Below the pieces are notes generated by a model. The model saw nothing but the letters and a program-made list of their open reading frames with translations, searched no databases and was not told where the DNA came from. Below, one piece after another: positions 10,141 to 23,100 of a stretch of DNA of 64,000 nt. Source of the DNA: Dryas octopetala (taxonomy: Eukaryota > Streptophyta > Magnoliopsida > Rosales > Rosaceae); contig OY992835.1 of NCBI GenBank assembly GCA_963921425.1, positions 2,232,001 to 2,296,000 on the forward strand, written 5' to 3'. Every line of letters begins with the position of its first letter. Positions within the stretch are counted from its first letter, which is position 1. The translations under genes and the position numbers were made by a program.

Positions 10141-10982
10141 GTTTATATAAAATATAGTTATTATGCATAAAGACTTTTACATTAGTGAAGGGAAAGGTAC
10201 GTGGGTGAACCTATAAACAAATTTAAGTATGGAAGCATGGTGGATTTTAAATTTTAATCACCTTTTGCCCTAGCCCGAGGATCCTTAGGTTGGATGAAAC
10301 ATGAAAAACTATAAACAGTCAAGAGATGAGAAATTACCCTTGAAGACCATCTTTAGAACCCAAGATTACACACATCCATGGGAATGTCTTCATTCCATGT
10401 CTTTCTTCATCATTTGGCTCCACCAAGAAGATGAACACTCATCTAGGCTAGAGACTTAAGATTACAAGTGTGATCTCTCTAAAGCTAGTCCACACCAAGT
10501 ATGGGAGAAGGAAAGATGAAAAGAAATGAGTGATCTTGGCTACTAGATCAACATCCTTTCAAGGTAGGGCATCAAACATATGGCGGAGATGGGTTCTAAA
10601 AGACCCATCTCTTTCTCTCAAGCTTTCATAGAGGAATAGAGAAAAGAGAGAAGGTGTGAGAGGAGGAGGCAAGGGGCTGATTTCCCTTTTAGGGGTTCGG
10701 CCACCCGTTGCTTTCGTTTTAATGTGATGGCTTGTTAAACCCAAGCCATCCAATCTCTTCTCTTTCCCATCCTTCAATCTTGTCCATTTATCTATAATGA
10801 ACAAAACACATATTTGCACTATTTTCCAAAGCTTTCTAATATTATATGACTTACTCCATGTGATACATGAAAGTCAAATATCCTTTGACCAATATGTCAT
10901 CCCTGAAGGGAAAACATAATCAAGGTTTCAAAAAACTTTTCAACATTCCCTTGTAAAACCCAAGATCATACTTGTTATATAT
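10141..10982. other. Non-coding repeat-like spacer
   Basis: AT-rich with purine-rich patches. The phrase AAATTACCCTTGAAG (10330) recurs at 16653, beyond the LTR unit. The two flanks may therefore belong to one older repeat interrupted by the 10983-16594 insertion or copied twice. No gene recognised. Confidence 0.45.
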
Positions 10983-12474
10983 TGTAACACCCTGGATTTT
11001 TCAATCCTATCATATGTTGACACGTGTTTTTCAAATTTATTTGTATTTAGAAACTTAAGGTTTATTAAAGAAATTGAGTTTCCTTTGTCTTTTGTGTAAC
11101 TAACTTGTACAAGTAAAGGTTTAGAGTTGAGCTCTAGTACTCTTGAGTGTGAATTTGGTGATTATCAAGTTGGAATTAATTTTTGAGAATTAAATTCATT
11201 GGAGTTGAATTTTCCTTCATTTTTCTAAAGAACAATTTGTTGTCTTAAAGCTACAAAAAATTAGGATTAATTACTACGAGTCCGTAAGAATTTTCAAGGA
11301 ATTATTTGGAGTCCCGAGCTATTTTTTGTGAATTTACGAAGTTTGGAGAAATTAGAAAATAAGAAAAAGAAAGAAATTAAAAGAGTACTGACTAGGACTA
11401 ACACACGCCGATGCGGTGTGACGCGATTGGCCCAGGCATGTTGAAGCGGTGCCATGCACACGCTAAATGGGTACGCTCACGAGCTCACGATGAAGTGCGC
11501 CACACCGGATCGATCCTCGTGATTTAATCATGGTCGTTACGCCTCATTAAACCAGGGAGATCTGGACCGTCCATTTCATTGGGACCAGTCACTGTGCAAG
11601 CCGGGTCATGTTGACCTGCGCGTCTTCAACCGGGTGACCCGCACCCGTATTGTCTCTGTAAACGGGTTTCCAGCTCGATTATTCCAACTCAATTTGTGTT
11701 TTAGCCGTTCTTTGTGCATTTTTAATGCAAATTGTCTCATATTGGAGATTTACAACTTCTTCTAACCCTCTAGTGCCTATCAATAGAGATCTTTGTTCCT
11801 CATCTTCACTTGCACTATCAAGTGAAGTTAGAGTTATTCACTCCTTGGTTCTTTAGGAGTCTCTCCAAGAAGAGACATACCAAAATGGAAGAAAATTCTC
11901 ATAGTTTAAAATTTTGGGAGTGTAAGGAGGAGTCTCTGGGAGTGGAGTCTAGCTTTAGAGGTCTACAACTGGGTAAGTATTTTAATATTTCTTCTTTATT
12001 TATTTATTTATTTTTAGGCTTTAATTTTAAAATGCATGCTTAGATTAATTAAATAGGATTTATTTATTAATTGAGCATGCCTAGTTTTATTTTGGAGATT
12101 TAATTCTTTAATTAAAGGTTATTAGCATGTTAGGATTAAAAAGTTTATATTGCAAAGATTAAATTGGATTCATCTAAATTATTTTGAGGAATTGCTTTGA
12201 GTTAAAGCAATTAGTCAATTGATTTGACTTCAAAATAAAACTTGAAGCTTGTAAACCCTAACCAAATTACACAGGATTAGAGAGGATTGTGTTAAATAAC
12301 ACTTGTAATCTGCATTTGGCATCACCCAATGTTATTTTAAGTGGTACTGCATAGCACCGATTTTCTTAAAACTCATGCTTAGACAGTGTTGAATAACACC
12401 ATGTGGAAAGAGGGTGCTAAATAAGAACTTGGTAAAATAGACTAAACCACGCTATTTCCCCTGTTTTTCTTTTC

Positions 12475-12624
12475 TATTTCCACTTTTTTTTTCTTTTTTT
12501 TCTTTTTTTTTTTCTCTATTTGACGTTTCTGAGATATTTGGTCGTCATTCCCAAACTCATCTGAGATTCTTCCAAGATCTGTTCTCAACTCTCTCATTGA
12601 AGTCAAGGAAGGAAAACAGCTATT

Positions 12625-12665
<41 letters not shown>
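12475..12665. repeat. T-rich tract and (CT)n microsatellite
   Basis: Poly-T interrupted by C at 12484-12515 and a perfect CT run at about 12632-12665, inside the outer LTR unit and not transcript-defining. Confidence 0.85.
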
Positions 12666-12667
<2 letters not shown>

Positions 12668-13078
12668 TTATCTCTACTGGATTGATGACTTGGTTTTTTC
12701 TTAATCTTTTTGGATTTCTGGGAGTGCTTCTTCCGATTGATGTCTTAGGATTTTTCTGGAGTTTTTCATGTTTTTATTTTCTTAATTTTTCTTGTTTCTC
12801 TTCTTTATGGGTTTCTTTTCCAATTTTTATGGATTTCTTTTTCCCTAGTTTTTCCTTTTTTGTTTTTCTCTGTATTTGCTTGTTGAAATCTGTCTCCTTT
12901 ATTTACCCAAAAAAAAAATTCTGTCTCTTTTTTTTTTTTATTCAGATTCTTATCCATTGTTCTTCCATTTTATTTGTACACAAGTCCAATAATTATCAAC
13001 AAGGACTATTGAATCCTCGGCATAAGTGATATATCTTTGAATTAAAAATATGAAAAATTATAATAACATGGGGATTGT

Positions 13079-14937
13079 TGTGAGACCCCGTATTTTTCAA
13101 AGATTTATTTTAAACATTTTGAAAATTTATTTTAAGAATTTTGGGAATTTATTTGGAAATTAAAAAGGTTTTGGATTTATTTTTAATTTTTGTTTTAAAT
13201 TAGGCATGACCCAAAGTTGATTTTAAAAAAAAATGGGCTTTCGATTTTGACTTTGGGTCTGTTGGATAGGTTTCGAGCCCACGATTTCATAGACACGTAG
13301 TACACGTCGATTCGAGTTACGGTTTGAAAGATACAGACATGTGAAGTGAGTGGCAAACTTGTAATTTTTACGAAGTGGGTTTTAAAACCCAAAAATCAGA
13401 TTTCTATTTCCATTTTCTCTCTCCTCTCTCACTCTCCCCGGTTCTCTCCTCTCCGCCCGCCCTCTCCTCCTCGGTAGTTTCGCCGTCCGGCCACCCCACG
13501 ACCAGTGACGGGCACCGGCGAATTCCCTTCGCCATCGCCGACCCCCAGCAGCCCTTCCTTTCGCCGGTCGACCACTGTAGACCGAGAATCAACGCAGAAC
13601 AGGGCCGATCCTCCCCGCCGGCGATCTGCATTTTCCGGCCACGACGCGACTCTAGGCCACTTGGGTCTTCTCCCTCTCATCATAGCGAGCCTCCCCGTGA
13701 TTACCCCATGCTCCGATGACCTCAAACGGCGGCGGATCGAAGAATTTTGTCCGGCGCTTCTCCGGCGATTTTCAAGCTTTTTCGGCGATAATTGGCCATC
13801 GACCCATGTATAAATGTTGACCCTCTGGACGTCTCCTTAGTGTCTGTGTACTTAGTTTGAGCCATTTGTGATTCGAATCCGATTTTCCTATTTTGCAGCC
13901 ACGGCTACTCTAGCTCCGCCTTGTGTGGCGGTGTTTTAGTGAGTTTTCTTCGTTGTTCTGACTCTTCGGAACCTCCAGAAGCTTCTCCTGGTCCGGTGGT
14001 GAGTTTTGTGGCGTTTTCTGTGTTGTTTGGGGGCTGGGCAGCCACCGTGTGTGGTGGCGGCCGCCCGTTTCGGTCGTTTAAACGGCCATTGTGAATTCTG
14101 TTTGTATTTGATTTGGTTGTCTAGTCTTAACAGGTACGCGGGCTCGAGAAATCTTATTCCCGATGCTGTCATGCTGTCGGATTTGACATCCGAGCGCGTT
14201 GCCGTCCAAGGGCATTTCGGTCTTTTTGCGTGGTTAGACTGTGAGTGAAATAAGATAGTCTGTTTGTTTGTTTGGTTGCTTATTTGTAGTGTTTGCTAGG
14301 ATTTGGTAAAATCTAGGCTTGAATCTTGAGGATGGACATTGATGGTGATTATGCGTTGAGGTTATTAATTAAGATGTGAATGATTGAGGTTGAGGTTAAT
14401 AGTTGACGATTAGGCAATTGATTAGCCAGAATGATGGAATGATTATTATTATTATTGGTGGGATTTGATATGAATTTGAGGAATTATGTTTATCTTAATG
14501 CTTGGATGATTTGGCGATGAATTTATTATGTGATTGAGTATTTCTGGATTTTATTGTGGATTATTTTTAGTACGGAAATTGAAGACTTATTTGAGGACAA
14601 TTATTTTGTCATTTCACTCATACGAGCTCTAGTGAGCTTACCGAGTTGTTTGTTTGAATGACCCGGTGTACCATGGATATGGTGCAGTGTGGTTGCGGTT
14701 ATTTTGCAGGTTATGCAGGCTGAGGAGGCAGTGAGGAGAAGACGAGGCAGTGGGACCCATTTTATTTTGATTTATGTGATTGATTTTATAAAGTGATTTT
14801 GAATAAATGTTTTTGGGCTCGCACTCTGATTTATCAAATGTATTTATGTTATATGCATGGCTCATTGAATGAGAAGGAGGTTTAAACGTTTGATGTTCAT
14901 GGTTTTTTTTTATGGGCCCGAGGTTCGGGGCGTTACA
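13079..14937 (+). mobile_element. Nested solo LTR, 1859 bp, perfect TSD
   Basis: It starts TGTGAGACCCCG and ends GGTTCGGGGCGTTACA, with the duplication ATTGT at 13074-13078 and 14938-14942. There is no internal region. The GC-rich block 13430-13810 gives long open frames on both strands, as expected from composition, with no domain recognised. Its first ~250 bp closely resemble sequence beginning at 45472 (TGTGAGACCTCG, then TAGACACGTAG and TTACGGTTTGA), so at least two relatives exist in the window. Confidence 0.9.
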
Positions 14938-15059
14938 ATTGTTATTAGATAACATGTTATTTAATAAAATAATATATAAAATTAATTGTTTTAGGCCTTC
15001 AAACTATTAAAAAATTTGATAATTATATTTTTTATTAATTTAAAAATTAAAATAATTAT

Positions 15060-15240
15060 AGTTTAGTCTGGTCATGCACCAAACACAAGACAGTGCTATT
15101 TAGCTTATCCAGCTTTATAATCTGACACAGCACCAAACATAGAATAACATTTAGTCCAGCTTACTCTAGTCCAACACAATCTAGCATAATCCATAAGAAT
15201 AATCCAGTCCAACACAGTCCAGCATAACAAACGGAGCCTT
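15060..15240. mobile_element. Possible right terminus of a small DNA transposon
   Basis: Repeated AGTCCAGC/AGTCCAACACA motifs lead to CATAACAAACGGAGCC followed by TTA. The inverted reading GGCTCCGTTTGTTATG resembles Tourist/Harbinger-type ends. A left partner is not clear (GCATTTGGCATCACCC near 12313 is a weak candidate). If real, the 13079-14937 LTR would sit inside it. Confidence 0.3.
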
Positions 15241-16594
15241 AAGTAATTTCTAAATAGTAGAATTTAGTCTACCTAGGACTAGTAACCGGCGACGTGTGAC
15301 TAAAAAAAATGTCATACCGTCTTTCCTTATTGTTAATCGCCCCTAACTTAGAATTTGTTCTCTTTTGTCGAAATTGTCTCTATCGAAATACCCAGTTGTC
15401 GAATTGTTAAGAGGTTAAGTTGCCGTATTGTCTAGTTACGGAGGAATTGCCAAGATAAGACCGTGTGCGAACGTGGAAAGCTTGTGGAAGAGAATACTTG
15501 AAATGCATTGGATTTCAGGTAGAGGGATGTATCCTACATTCCTGACTATGAACTTTGTGTATGTATGTGTATGTGTATGTGTAGTTTTTAAACTGTTATA
15601 ACATACTATTATGCTTATTGTGTTTTATCTGAGAGTAAGGGTAGTCTCATTGATGAACTTGGGTTCAAATCCCTAAACCTTCTAGAAGAATTGATCATTT
15701 ACGTTATGGGGTGCTTAGCCAAGTTATCACGTGTGACATGTGCTTGTGCGAAGCCAGAGCTCATAATTGATCCAGTGGCAGGCGATAGGTTTCTCAATTG
15801 CGAGTTTTTATCTCTGTTTACCAGGGCACTCTCGCTATAGTAGCTGTCTATTGCAGTTGACATCATAGTTGTACCTAATGTGTATTTATCATCTGAATTA
15901 TTGTTATTTATGAGTTTTTATGCATGTTTACCATATATTGCTGCAGCTAAAGTGTTAAATCAATTTTGTGGAAATGTTTCGGGATTTTAGAAATCAATCT
16001 TTCACAGGGAAATATTTTTAAAGGTTTTCAAACCTAGCAGGGTCCCCTAAGGGAAGTTATGATCATATGTGATGTTTACCCCCTACTTTCTTGATTTTGT
16101 TTTCTTTCCTCTTGCTTATGCAGAGGGAGAAGATCTCAATTGAGGGGTACACAGCTTGAATTCTCTTGTCTGGTGTCTCAAGGTCTCTGTATCTATGTCT
16201 TTTGCTTTGCAGCCGTTCTTGCTTTACCATGAGTGTTTGTTATTAGAAACCTATTTTGAACAATGACATTTTGGTTTAATCATTCTGTAAACTTATGTAG
16301 GTTTTACTTATACTTTGGTAATTCCATTTTTTTGGAGTGTTGATTTAACTATTCCACCCTAGCAGGTTGGTTAATTTTATTTACGTATTTATTTTGATCT
16401 TATTATTTCCTTAAAAGATCCTGTTGTGTAATGAGGCTCAACCTTTCTTGAGTGTACTCTGATCCAACCCTGCCGTTAAAAGGCTCAACATTTCTTGAGT
16501 GTCTTGGGGGATAAACGCTGGTTTATTGGTATTAATTCCTCGGGTTATTTAAGAAATGTGCCTTTATCGCATACCCGGGGTTCGGGGTGTGACA

Positions 16595-17153
16595 TATATA
16601 GACCATGGAAAACAAAACATGAGAGAAAGAGAGAGAGAGAGAGAGAAATTTAAAATTACCCTTGAAGCCTAAAGAGACTAGCCCTTGTGCCAACCCTTGG
16701 GGGTTTCCTCTCTTGGTGGTTTCGGCCTAGGTGAAGGTTTCACTTTCTCCTTCTTTTGCTTCACTAGCTTGGTTCCTAATCTCTCAAGTGAAAGATCACA
16801 AAAGGATTGACACACTAATAGATGCCCTAAATGAGATCCTATAGAAATGTTGGCTAAAAGGGCTTTCTCTGAGAATAAGGAACCATGGGATTTATGTGAC
16901 TATGAATCATGGACCTAGTTAGGCTCATCTCATGAGCATGATTCTCTAATCTCAACTTGATTTAGTTGGAAGATCACACAAATGGAGGAAGAGAAAAGTT
17001 TATAGAAACTAGGGTTTGAGAGGATGGTGATCGAGGAGAGATGAGAGAGTGTTGTTGTTATGATAGATGAAGCAACAAAGAGGTTAATCCCCTCTTAATG
17101 CTGTACACACCCCTTAAGGGTGCATGTGATGTGTGATATCATGATCGCACCAT
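16595..17153. other. Non-coding spacer between LTR units
   Basis: It contains a (GA)n run at 16628-16647 and the phrase AAATTACCCTTGAAG shared with 10330. No reading frame of note. Confidence 0.5.
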
Positions 17154-17717
17154 TGTCGCACCCCGAACCCCAAGCATGCGGCATAGGCACTTTTCTTGAA
17201 TTTCCTAAGAAATTAATACCAATAATCAAGTAGTAATCCCCTAAGAAACTCAAGTCGGGTTAAGCCTTTTTAATTTAAATAGACCAGGTTGGATCAGAGT
17301 ACTCATTACACAATAGAATCTTTAAGGAAATAATAAGATCAAAATAAATAAGTAGATAAAAATTAACCAACCCGCTAGAGTGGAATAGTTAAATCAACAC
17401 CCTAGAAAGGAAATTATCAAAATATAGTAAAATCCAAATAAGTTTACAAACTGAATAAAACATAGGTAAACATTATTCGAAGTTATCCCAAATGGAAATA
17501 ATATAAAGGAAGCCAATGAAAGGCATAAACAGCTGCAAGACAAAGGACATGATGAGACCTAAGGACACCCGACAAGAGACTTCAACGTTGCGCACCCTCA
17601 ATCAAGATCGTCTCCAAGAGGCAAATCTGCATAAGCAAGAGAAAAGAACACAAAATGAAGAAAGTAGAGGGTAAGCATCACATATGATCATTGCTCCCCC
17701 TCAGGGGACCCTGCTAG
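17154..17717 (-). mobile_element. LTR fragment, same family as 10983-16594, inverted
   Basis: From TGTCGCACCCCGAACCCC at 17154, the sequence is the reverse complement of roughly 16034-16594. Shared points include the GGGACCCTGCTAG edge, the TTGATCTTATTATTTCC block and the CCTCTGCATAAGC-like region. Similarity stops at 17717, so only the last ~560 bp of the LTR are kept. Confidence 0.8.
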
Positions 17718-17791
17718 TCACACGTCGCTAGTTATTAGCAAGGCGACAATGTTAGAGGTAAGGTAGTGGTGGTGATGGTGATGGTGTTGAT

Positions 17792-19283
17792 TAGGGCTGG
17801 GTTGGTTTGATCGAAAAATCGAGACCGTACCCGAAACCGCTCTAACCGATGCTGAGAATAACCGTACCGGAGAGGAACTGTACCGAGATATCGGTTTGCC
17901 AACTGAACCGGTATGTTCGGTTCCGGTTTCGGTTCTCATATCCTAGAACCACTGGTTTACCGAACCGAACCGAGTATATATAACATTTAATTTAAATATT
18001 ACATTTTTATACATTTCTATACCCTAAAATACCTTTCTATAATACATTTATATACATTTCTATAATTTATATAAAAAATATATAAATTTATAAACCCTAA
18101 ACCCTTTCTATACCCTAAACCCTATAATTAATAATTTATATGTTTTTTAATTTATATAATACATTTCTATATAAAAACTAATTAAAAATACCCTAAACTA
18201 ATATTATACCATATTCTAAACAATTTATACCATATAACTATAAACTAAATATTAAACTCTATATCTTATTCCTATATCCCATACCCTAAACCCTAAACCC
18301 TATTGTGTATTTTAAAAATTTTAAATCCTATACATTATAAGGCTTATTATATCCTATACCGATATACCATATACCCTACGACTATAATTGATAATAATTT
18401 AATAATTTATAGTTGGTATATAACTAATAACTATAGTCTATAGAAATGTTTAGTATGGTATAATATGATAACAGTCTATAACTAATAACTATAGTCTATA
18501 TAAATATTTAGGGTACATAAATGTATTATATAAAATATGTTTTATATAAATTATAAAACATATGTAATACAAAGTAAAAACTCCAAACCCTAAACCCCAC
18601 CCTAACCCCAAAGTCCAACCCCCAAAATACCCTAATGTCTAAATTTTAAATGGATTTTTAAAACATTTTATTTTTATTTTTTAAGCTTCTCTTCTCTCTC
18701 CTACCAACACTTCCCCTTTCTCTCTCATTTCTCTCACTTTCCCTTTCTCTCTCCCCGACTTCACGCTCTCTCTCTCTCTCTGGCTGTGCCTTTGATCGGC
18801 GATATCACTGTCGTCCAGTGGCTGATGGAGGCGAGACCACCTCCGAAATGCTCACCTCTCCCTCCTCTCTTTGCCCATATGTTTTGATTTTCCAGAAAAG
18901 CAAGGATCGCGGCGACCCGAGCTAGGGCAGAGGCAAGCCCTTTGCCTGCGATCTTTGTGCTCTGACGGCTTCGTGACTTCCCACCACCCAAAACTCATTC
19001 CTCTTGTCGAGCCGGTCCTTTTGATGCCTTTCCCTCATGCCGACAACTCCCCAAGGCGGCGAATCGAAGCCACCCAGTTCGACCTCTGACGCGCGGCTTC
19101 TCTCTCTCTCTCTCTTCACTCAAGCTGGTCAAGGCCCATACTGAGCCGAGCTGACCAAAAATGCCGGTCCGACCGAGTGCCAGTTTACTGGCATTTCGGT
19201 TCCGGTCTAGGTAACCAAAAGGTTCATCCGAAAGGGGTCCGGTCGGTTGCCGGTTTGGGGTTCTCGAACCGAACCCATCCCTA
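17792..19283. mobile_element. Non-autonomous hAT-like element (~1.5 kb)
   Basis: It begins TAGGGCTGGGTTGGTTTGA and ends GAACCGAACCCATCCCTA, with CCGGTT/AACCGG subterminal motifs in inverted arrangement. The direct repeat TGTTGATT occurs at 17785-17792 and 19288-19295, with five extra bases (AGTTC region) at the right junction, so the target duplication is imperfectly placed. The interior is AT-rich (18000-18660), then CT-rich. No transposase frame. Confidence 0.7.
18240..18640. repeat. Short interstitial telomere-like motifs (CCCTAAA)
   Basis: CCCTAAACCCTAAACCC occurs near 18283-18300, with further CCCTAAACCC copies near 18075, 18112 and 18587, inside the hAT-like element. Copies are too few and scattered for a true telomere tract. 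Confidence 0.6.
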
Positions 19284-19295
19284 GTTCTGTTGATT

Positions 19296-20135
19296 GTTGT
19301 GGGTATGACTTCTTTCTTTAAATATAATTGAAATTCTGGAAATAACAGCTATTTATGTCAAATTAAGTTCAGAATTTATAACCCCGAACTTATCAATATT
19401 TTTTCCACGCTTAAGTTGAAGATTTTCTTGTTGATCATATCAAAGCAAGAAATTAGAGGCTTAGAGCATGTTATTTCCACAATCCCAACTTTCCCCTAAA
19501 TAATGAATTTAATTTCCTTGCTGCTAAAGACAAGCAGAAATGAACCTCTAGTAACATGCTAAATTTAAAGATGGATATTCACAAAGGGGCTCAAACTACA
19601 TAGTCCTAAGTTAAGGGAAATCTGACCCTTTCAATGCCTAAGCACACGGTACAGATCATTCCAAACAGTTTAAAGTTGCTTCATTTGGTCATATGGTGCT
19701 AGCTTTTGTTCAAAATTGTCTTTTGTTTCCTTTGATTTTGAAGATCATTATAAGTTACTATACATGACACAAAAATTTTTGCTTTCTATGAATTTGATAT
19801 TCATATTTGAATAATAATATCATACGAAGACAACTCAAATGGGAATACCTTAAGCCTGTTAGTTCAAAGTACCCCCCAACCCCACCCCCACCTATCCTCT
19901 ATGCCCATAAATTCATGCTCTCACAAAATTACGAAAAGAATGCATTCCCCTTTTGAGTCTGGAACTGAACAGAATTAGGCAGACATTGATCTCAACTTGT
20001 CAAACATCCCTGATCCTACATTTGATGAATAGACGGTGGAGCCAACTGCTGCTTTTTCTTTGCAATTCCCAACAATGGTTTTGCCTTGATCCGGCCAGTA
20101 TAGAAAACAGTGATAACACCAAGATCCATTTCTTC
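19296..20135. other. 3' flank of RECA1, no other gene seen
   Basis: AT-rich sequence without significant reading frames. On the minus strand it lies downstream of the RECA1 stop at 20136 and should hold its 3' UTR and poly(A) site. AATAAA-type signals cannot be assigned uniquely. Confidence 0.5.
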
Positions 20136-23100
20136 TCACTGGATCTCCTCAAAAACATCTTCATCCTGAGAAGGTATTGGCAAGTCCTTCGTGTGCAATG
20201 AGCCTACTTGTCCGGTTCCATCTGTCATCATGGAGCGCACTATCTGCACATGCATTTCACAAACCTTTCAGTTCCTTCCCAAATAATAGAAAATGCCATT
20301 TCCAATCCCACCTTCATGGTTGAGAAAAAAATTGCGGAAAGCATATATATATATATATATATATTGAATTTTGTCATCAAATTATAATTATGAGTAAATT
20401 ATACTGGCCTCCTCTGAGGTTTTTACACGTAGTTCCCCTCAAAACAGATAAGTAACACCAACTTTCCTCAATACAAATTTCTGTGAACATGTGAAAACAT
20501 AATATGCTGGACTAGTGATAAGACTTCCCTCTATTTTCTCCAAAACTGTTATGCTCATCATTAATATGTTGCACTGGACCATCATATTCGCACTTCAAAT
20601 TTTTTACGACAAATAACATTAGAGGGGGGTGTCATTTACCCATATAAGGGCATCCAAGTGTAATTATCTGCAAAACCATTAATTTACCCATGACCCTACT
20701 TGACCACAAAACAAAAAAAGAAAAAAACAAAAAAAAACTCTCTTGCTACTATGTCTTAGGTTCCACTAAATCATCTCTCGCAGATCTCGCTCAGTTCTCA
20801 GCTTAATATTTTGGTCCCTATAGGTGGCGAAGCAAACAGAAAGGGTTCCCTCTTCTTCTACTCTGACTAGTACAAAATTCAACGGCCCTGATTATCTATG
20901 GGCCCGATCTGTCCATATTTTTTGGAAACTCATACACATGCTTTTGATTCTATTGTCAACAAGCTGGGAGTTTCAATATCTACTCCAGCTGGAGGGAGAG
21001 TGTCAATGATATAGGTTGATTATCAGACATTCAGTTAAATGGTGGATTATTAGGTATGTTGCCTAAATAAAGGTTGTTTGCTTAAATTAAGGCCTAATCC
21101 ACAGAGCTGACAACCAGAGCAATTTATGTCCTGGTATCCTGTATAAATCAGTGCAATCCTTTCATTTGAATATGAAATACAATGATCTTCTCTCTTTTTA
21201 AACACCAATAAAACCCCAAACAAGACAAAACCATCAAACCCCAAAACTTCCAAGCCATTTAACAATGTAAGAGATGATGAACAGCATCTTCATTAGATTC
21301 CTCACACATATTGAATGAAAGTGAAGCAATATACCATCCAAACAATGTACAGGTCTTAACCACTAGAATAAAGAATAAGAAACAATGTATTGATGAAGAA
21401 AAAAGGAAAAAAAAAACAGCTAGGGTAGTGCATCAAGTTCAATTGAAGATATCAAAAATATCATACTAGGTATTGTCCAAACCTTCTCTATTTCATCAAG
21501 AAGAAGAGGATTCTCTCTCAGGTACTGCAATGCTTTATCTCTTCCTTGTCCCAACCTTTTTTAATCACAAACAAATGCCATTAATTAGCTGCAGCAGTTG
21601 TACAATTGAGGAAAGAGCAAAATTTTAGCACACTTTTCTGGAAGAGAGAGAAAGAGAGGAAGATATGGAAAAGAAAAGAAAATGAGTAACTGTTTTACAA
21701 ACAAGGAAAATAAAAGTGTCATAACAAGAAAAAAAAAAATAGTTGGGAGGAATAAAAGCCTAAAGTTTAATCACATTCTGTGGTTTATGAATGAGAATGT
21801 AAGCACGGAGTAGCAGGTAAATCTCCTCCTTTCATATTTTTTTTTTTTTTTTGGAGAAAAAAAAGATTTTTTATTAAATGCAAAAACCAAGTACAGATTA
21901 ATGACAAGGTGTCCACAGCAGAACATCTTACATCTGAAGCATAATGCCACACCCTAAAAGAGAAACAAGACAATCCGCTATCTTAAACATTAACATACAG
22001 CAGCTTTCCAATCTACATGATAGCAGAAAAAGTTCCTCTAAATTCTGAAGCTACTGTTGCCCACAAAACCGACCAAAATCTGACTCTCCCAGAGTTCCTC
22101 CTCTCCCACTCCTTTATAATCCTCAAAAATGCTCCATCTGCACTCCATCCAAATAACCCAAAAAACTGCTAGCAACATGCATCCCCCATAAGGGTTTTTG
22201 CTCCTCCCATCTCACCTAGGAGCTATTTAAACTTTTGAGGGCAGCCCGTATTTACCTAAAAATTAACATCCTGTCATTTATTTAGTGCAAAAATACAACC
22301 AAAGAATTTGCTACACTCCCTGCCTCGCTTATGTGTACAAGAAAACAATAAAATACCTTACTCATATGTTAGATAATGCTAAAAACCATTTAGTTCAGGA
22401 TATTATATTTTTGACATCAGATAGGTTGGAGAACTTTCCTCCGAGTCCTTTCTGCTGGGCTAGGATTCAAAACGAGTAGGTTTTGAGAAAACAGGTTGAA
22501 TGAAGCAAATAATGGCTGGCTGTCAGAAAACCCTGGACAGCACAAAATGCACAAGTGGTGGTATAAAAGAAATGTGTACATGACTTGATTAAGATTCAAA
22601 CATTCTTTGTAAAACATTCCTTACAAAGATTATTGGAAGAAAAAAAAAACAAAAAAAAAAAACCCAATTTTATCCATTCCAAAACAAAGCTCTGTTGTTT
22701 GTAGCAGTGAGAACTGAGAAGGAGGCTCCAGAGTTGAGGATTATGGAAGGTGTTTCATTCAAGGTCCTTTTTTACAATGTTCTCGTCACAATGGGATCCA
22801 AATATTAACAATAATTGTGATAAAATAGTTAATTATATCAATTGCTATAGAGGGTCTACCTTTTAATTTGTGGCGTCCTAAAATTTTCATACAAAAGTTG
22901 GTGACATGTTGGGTATTCAGAAACTGATTTCAACCAACAAACTTTGTTAACTTGTTCGAAGTTAGAATTAGTGTTATGGAGTTTTCTGCCTGCTTGTGTT
23001 TAATATAGTAGCCAAAGAGGGTATCATTTGTAGCAAGGAGGCCTAATGCCGGTGGAAGTCAACCTAAGCAACTGGACTGGTTTAAGTTTGGCAAGCCAGA

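Larger units (their letters stand above)
10983..16594 (+). mobile_element. Solo LTR-like unit with 5-bp target duplication (interrupted)
   Basis: It starts TGTAACACCCTGG (10983) and ends GGTTCGGGGTGTGACA (16594), TG...CA as in plant LTRs. The flanking duplication TATAT lies at 10978-10982 and 16595-16599. After subtracting the nested 13079-14937 LTR and one target duplication it is about 3.75 kb. That length and the TGTAACACCC opening fit a long gypsy-type LTR; the lineage is inference. No gag-pol region is present between the ends, so a solo LTR left by LTR-LTR recombination is the simplest reading. Confidence 0.8.

Noticed and set aside
12682..13029. Phe-rich 115-residue frame
   Set aside because: T-rich leader-like sequence gives poly-Phe/Leu text; no conserved motif and located inside a solo LTR.
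13375..13813. GC-rich overlapping frames on both strands inside the 13079-14937 LTR
   Set aside because: The frames overlap on opposite strands, show no domain, and lie in an LTR with perfect TG...CA ends and target duplication.
18240..18640. Interstitial telomere
   Set aside because: Only two or three CCCTAAA units in tandem, scattered in AT-rich transposon sequence.
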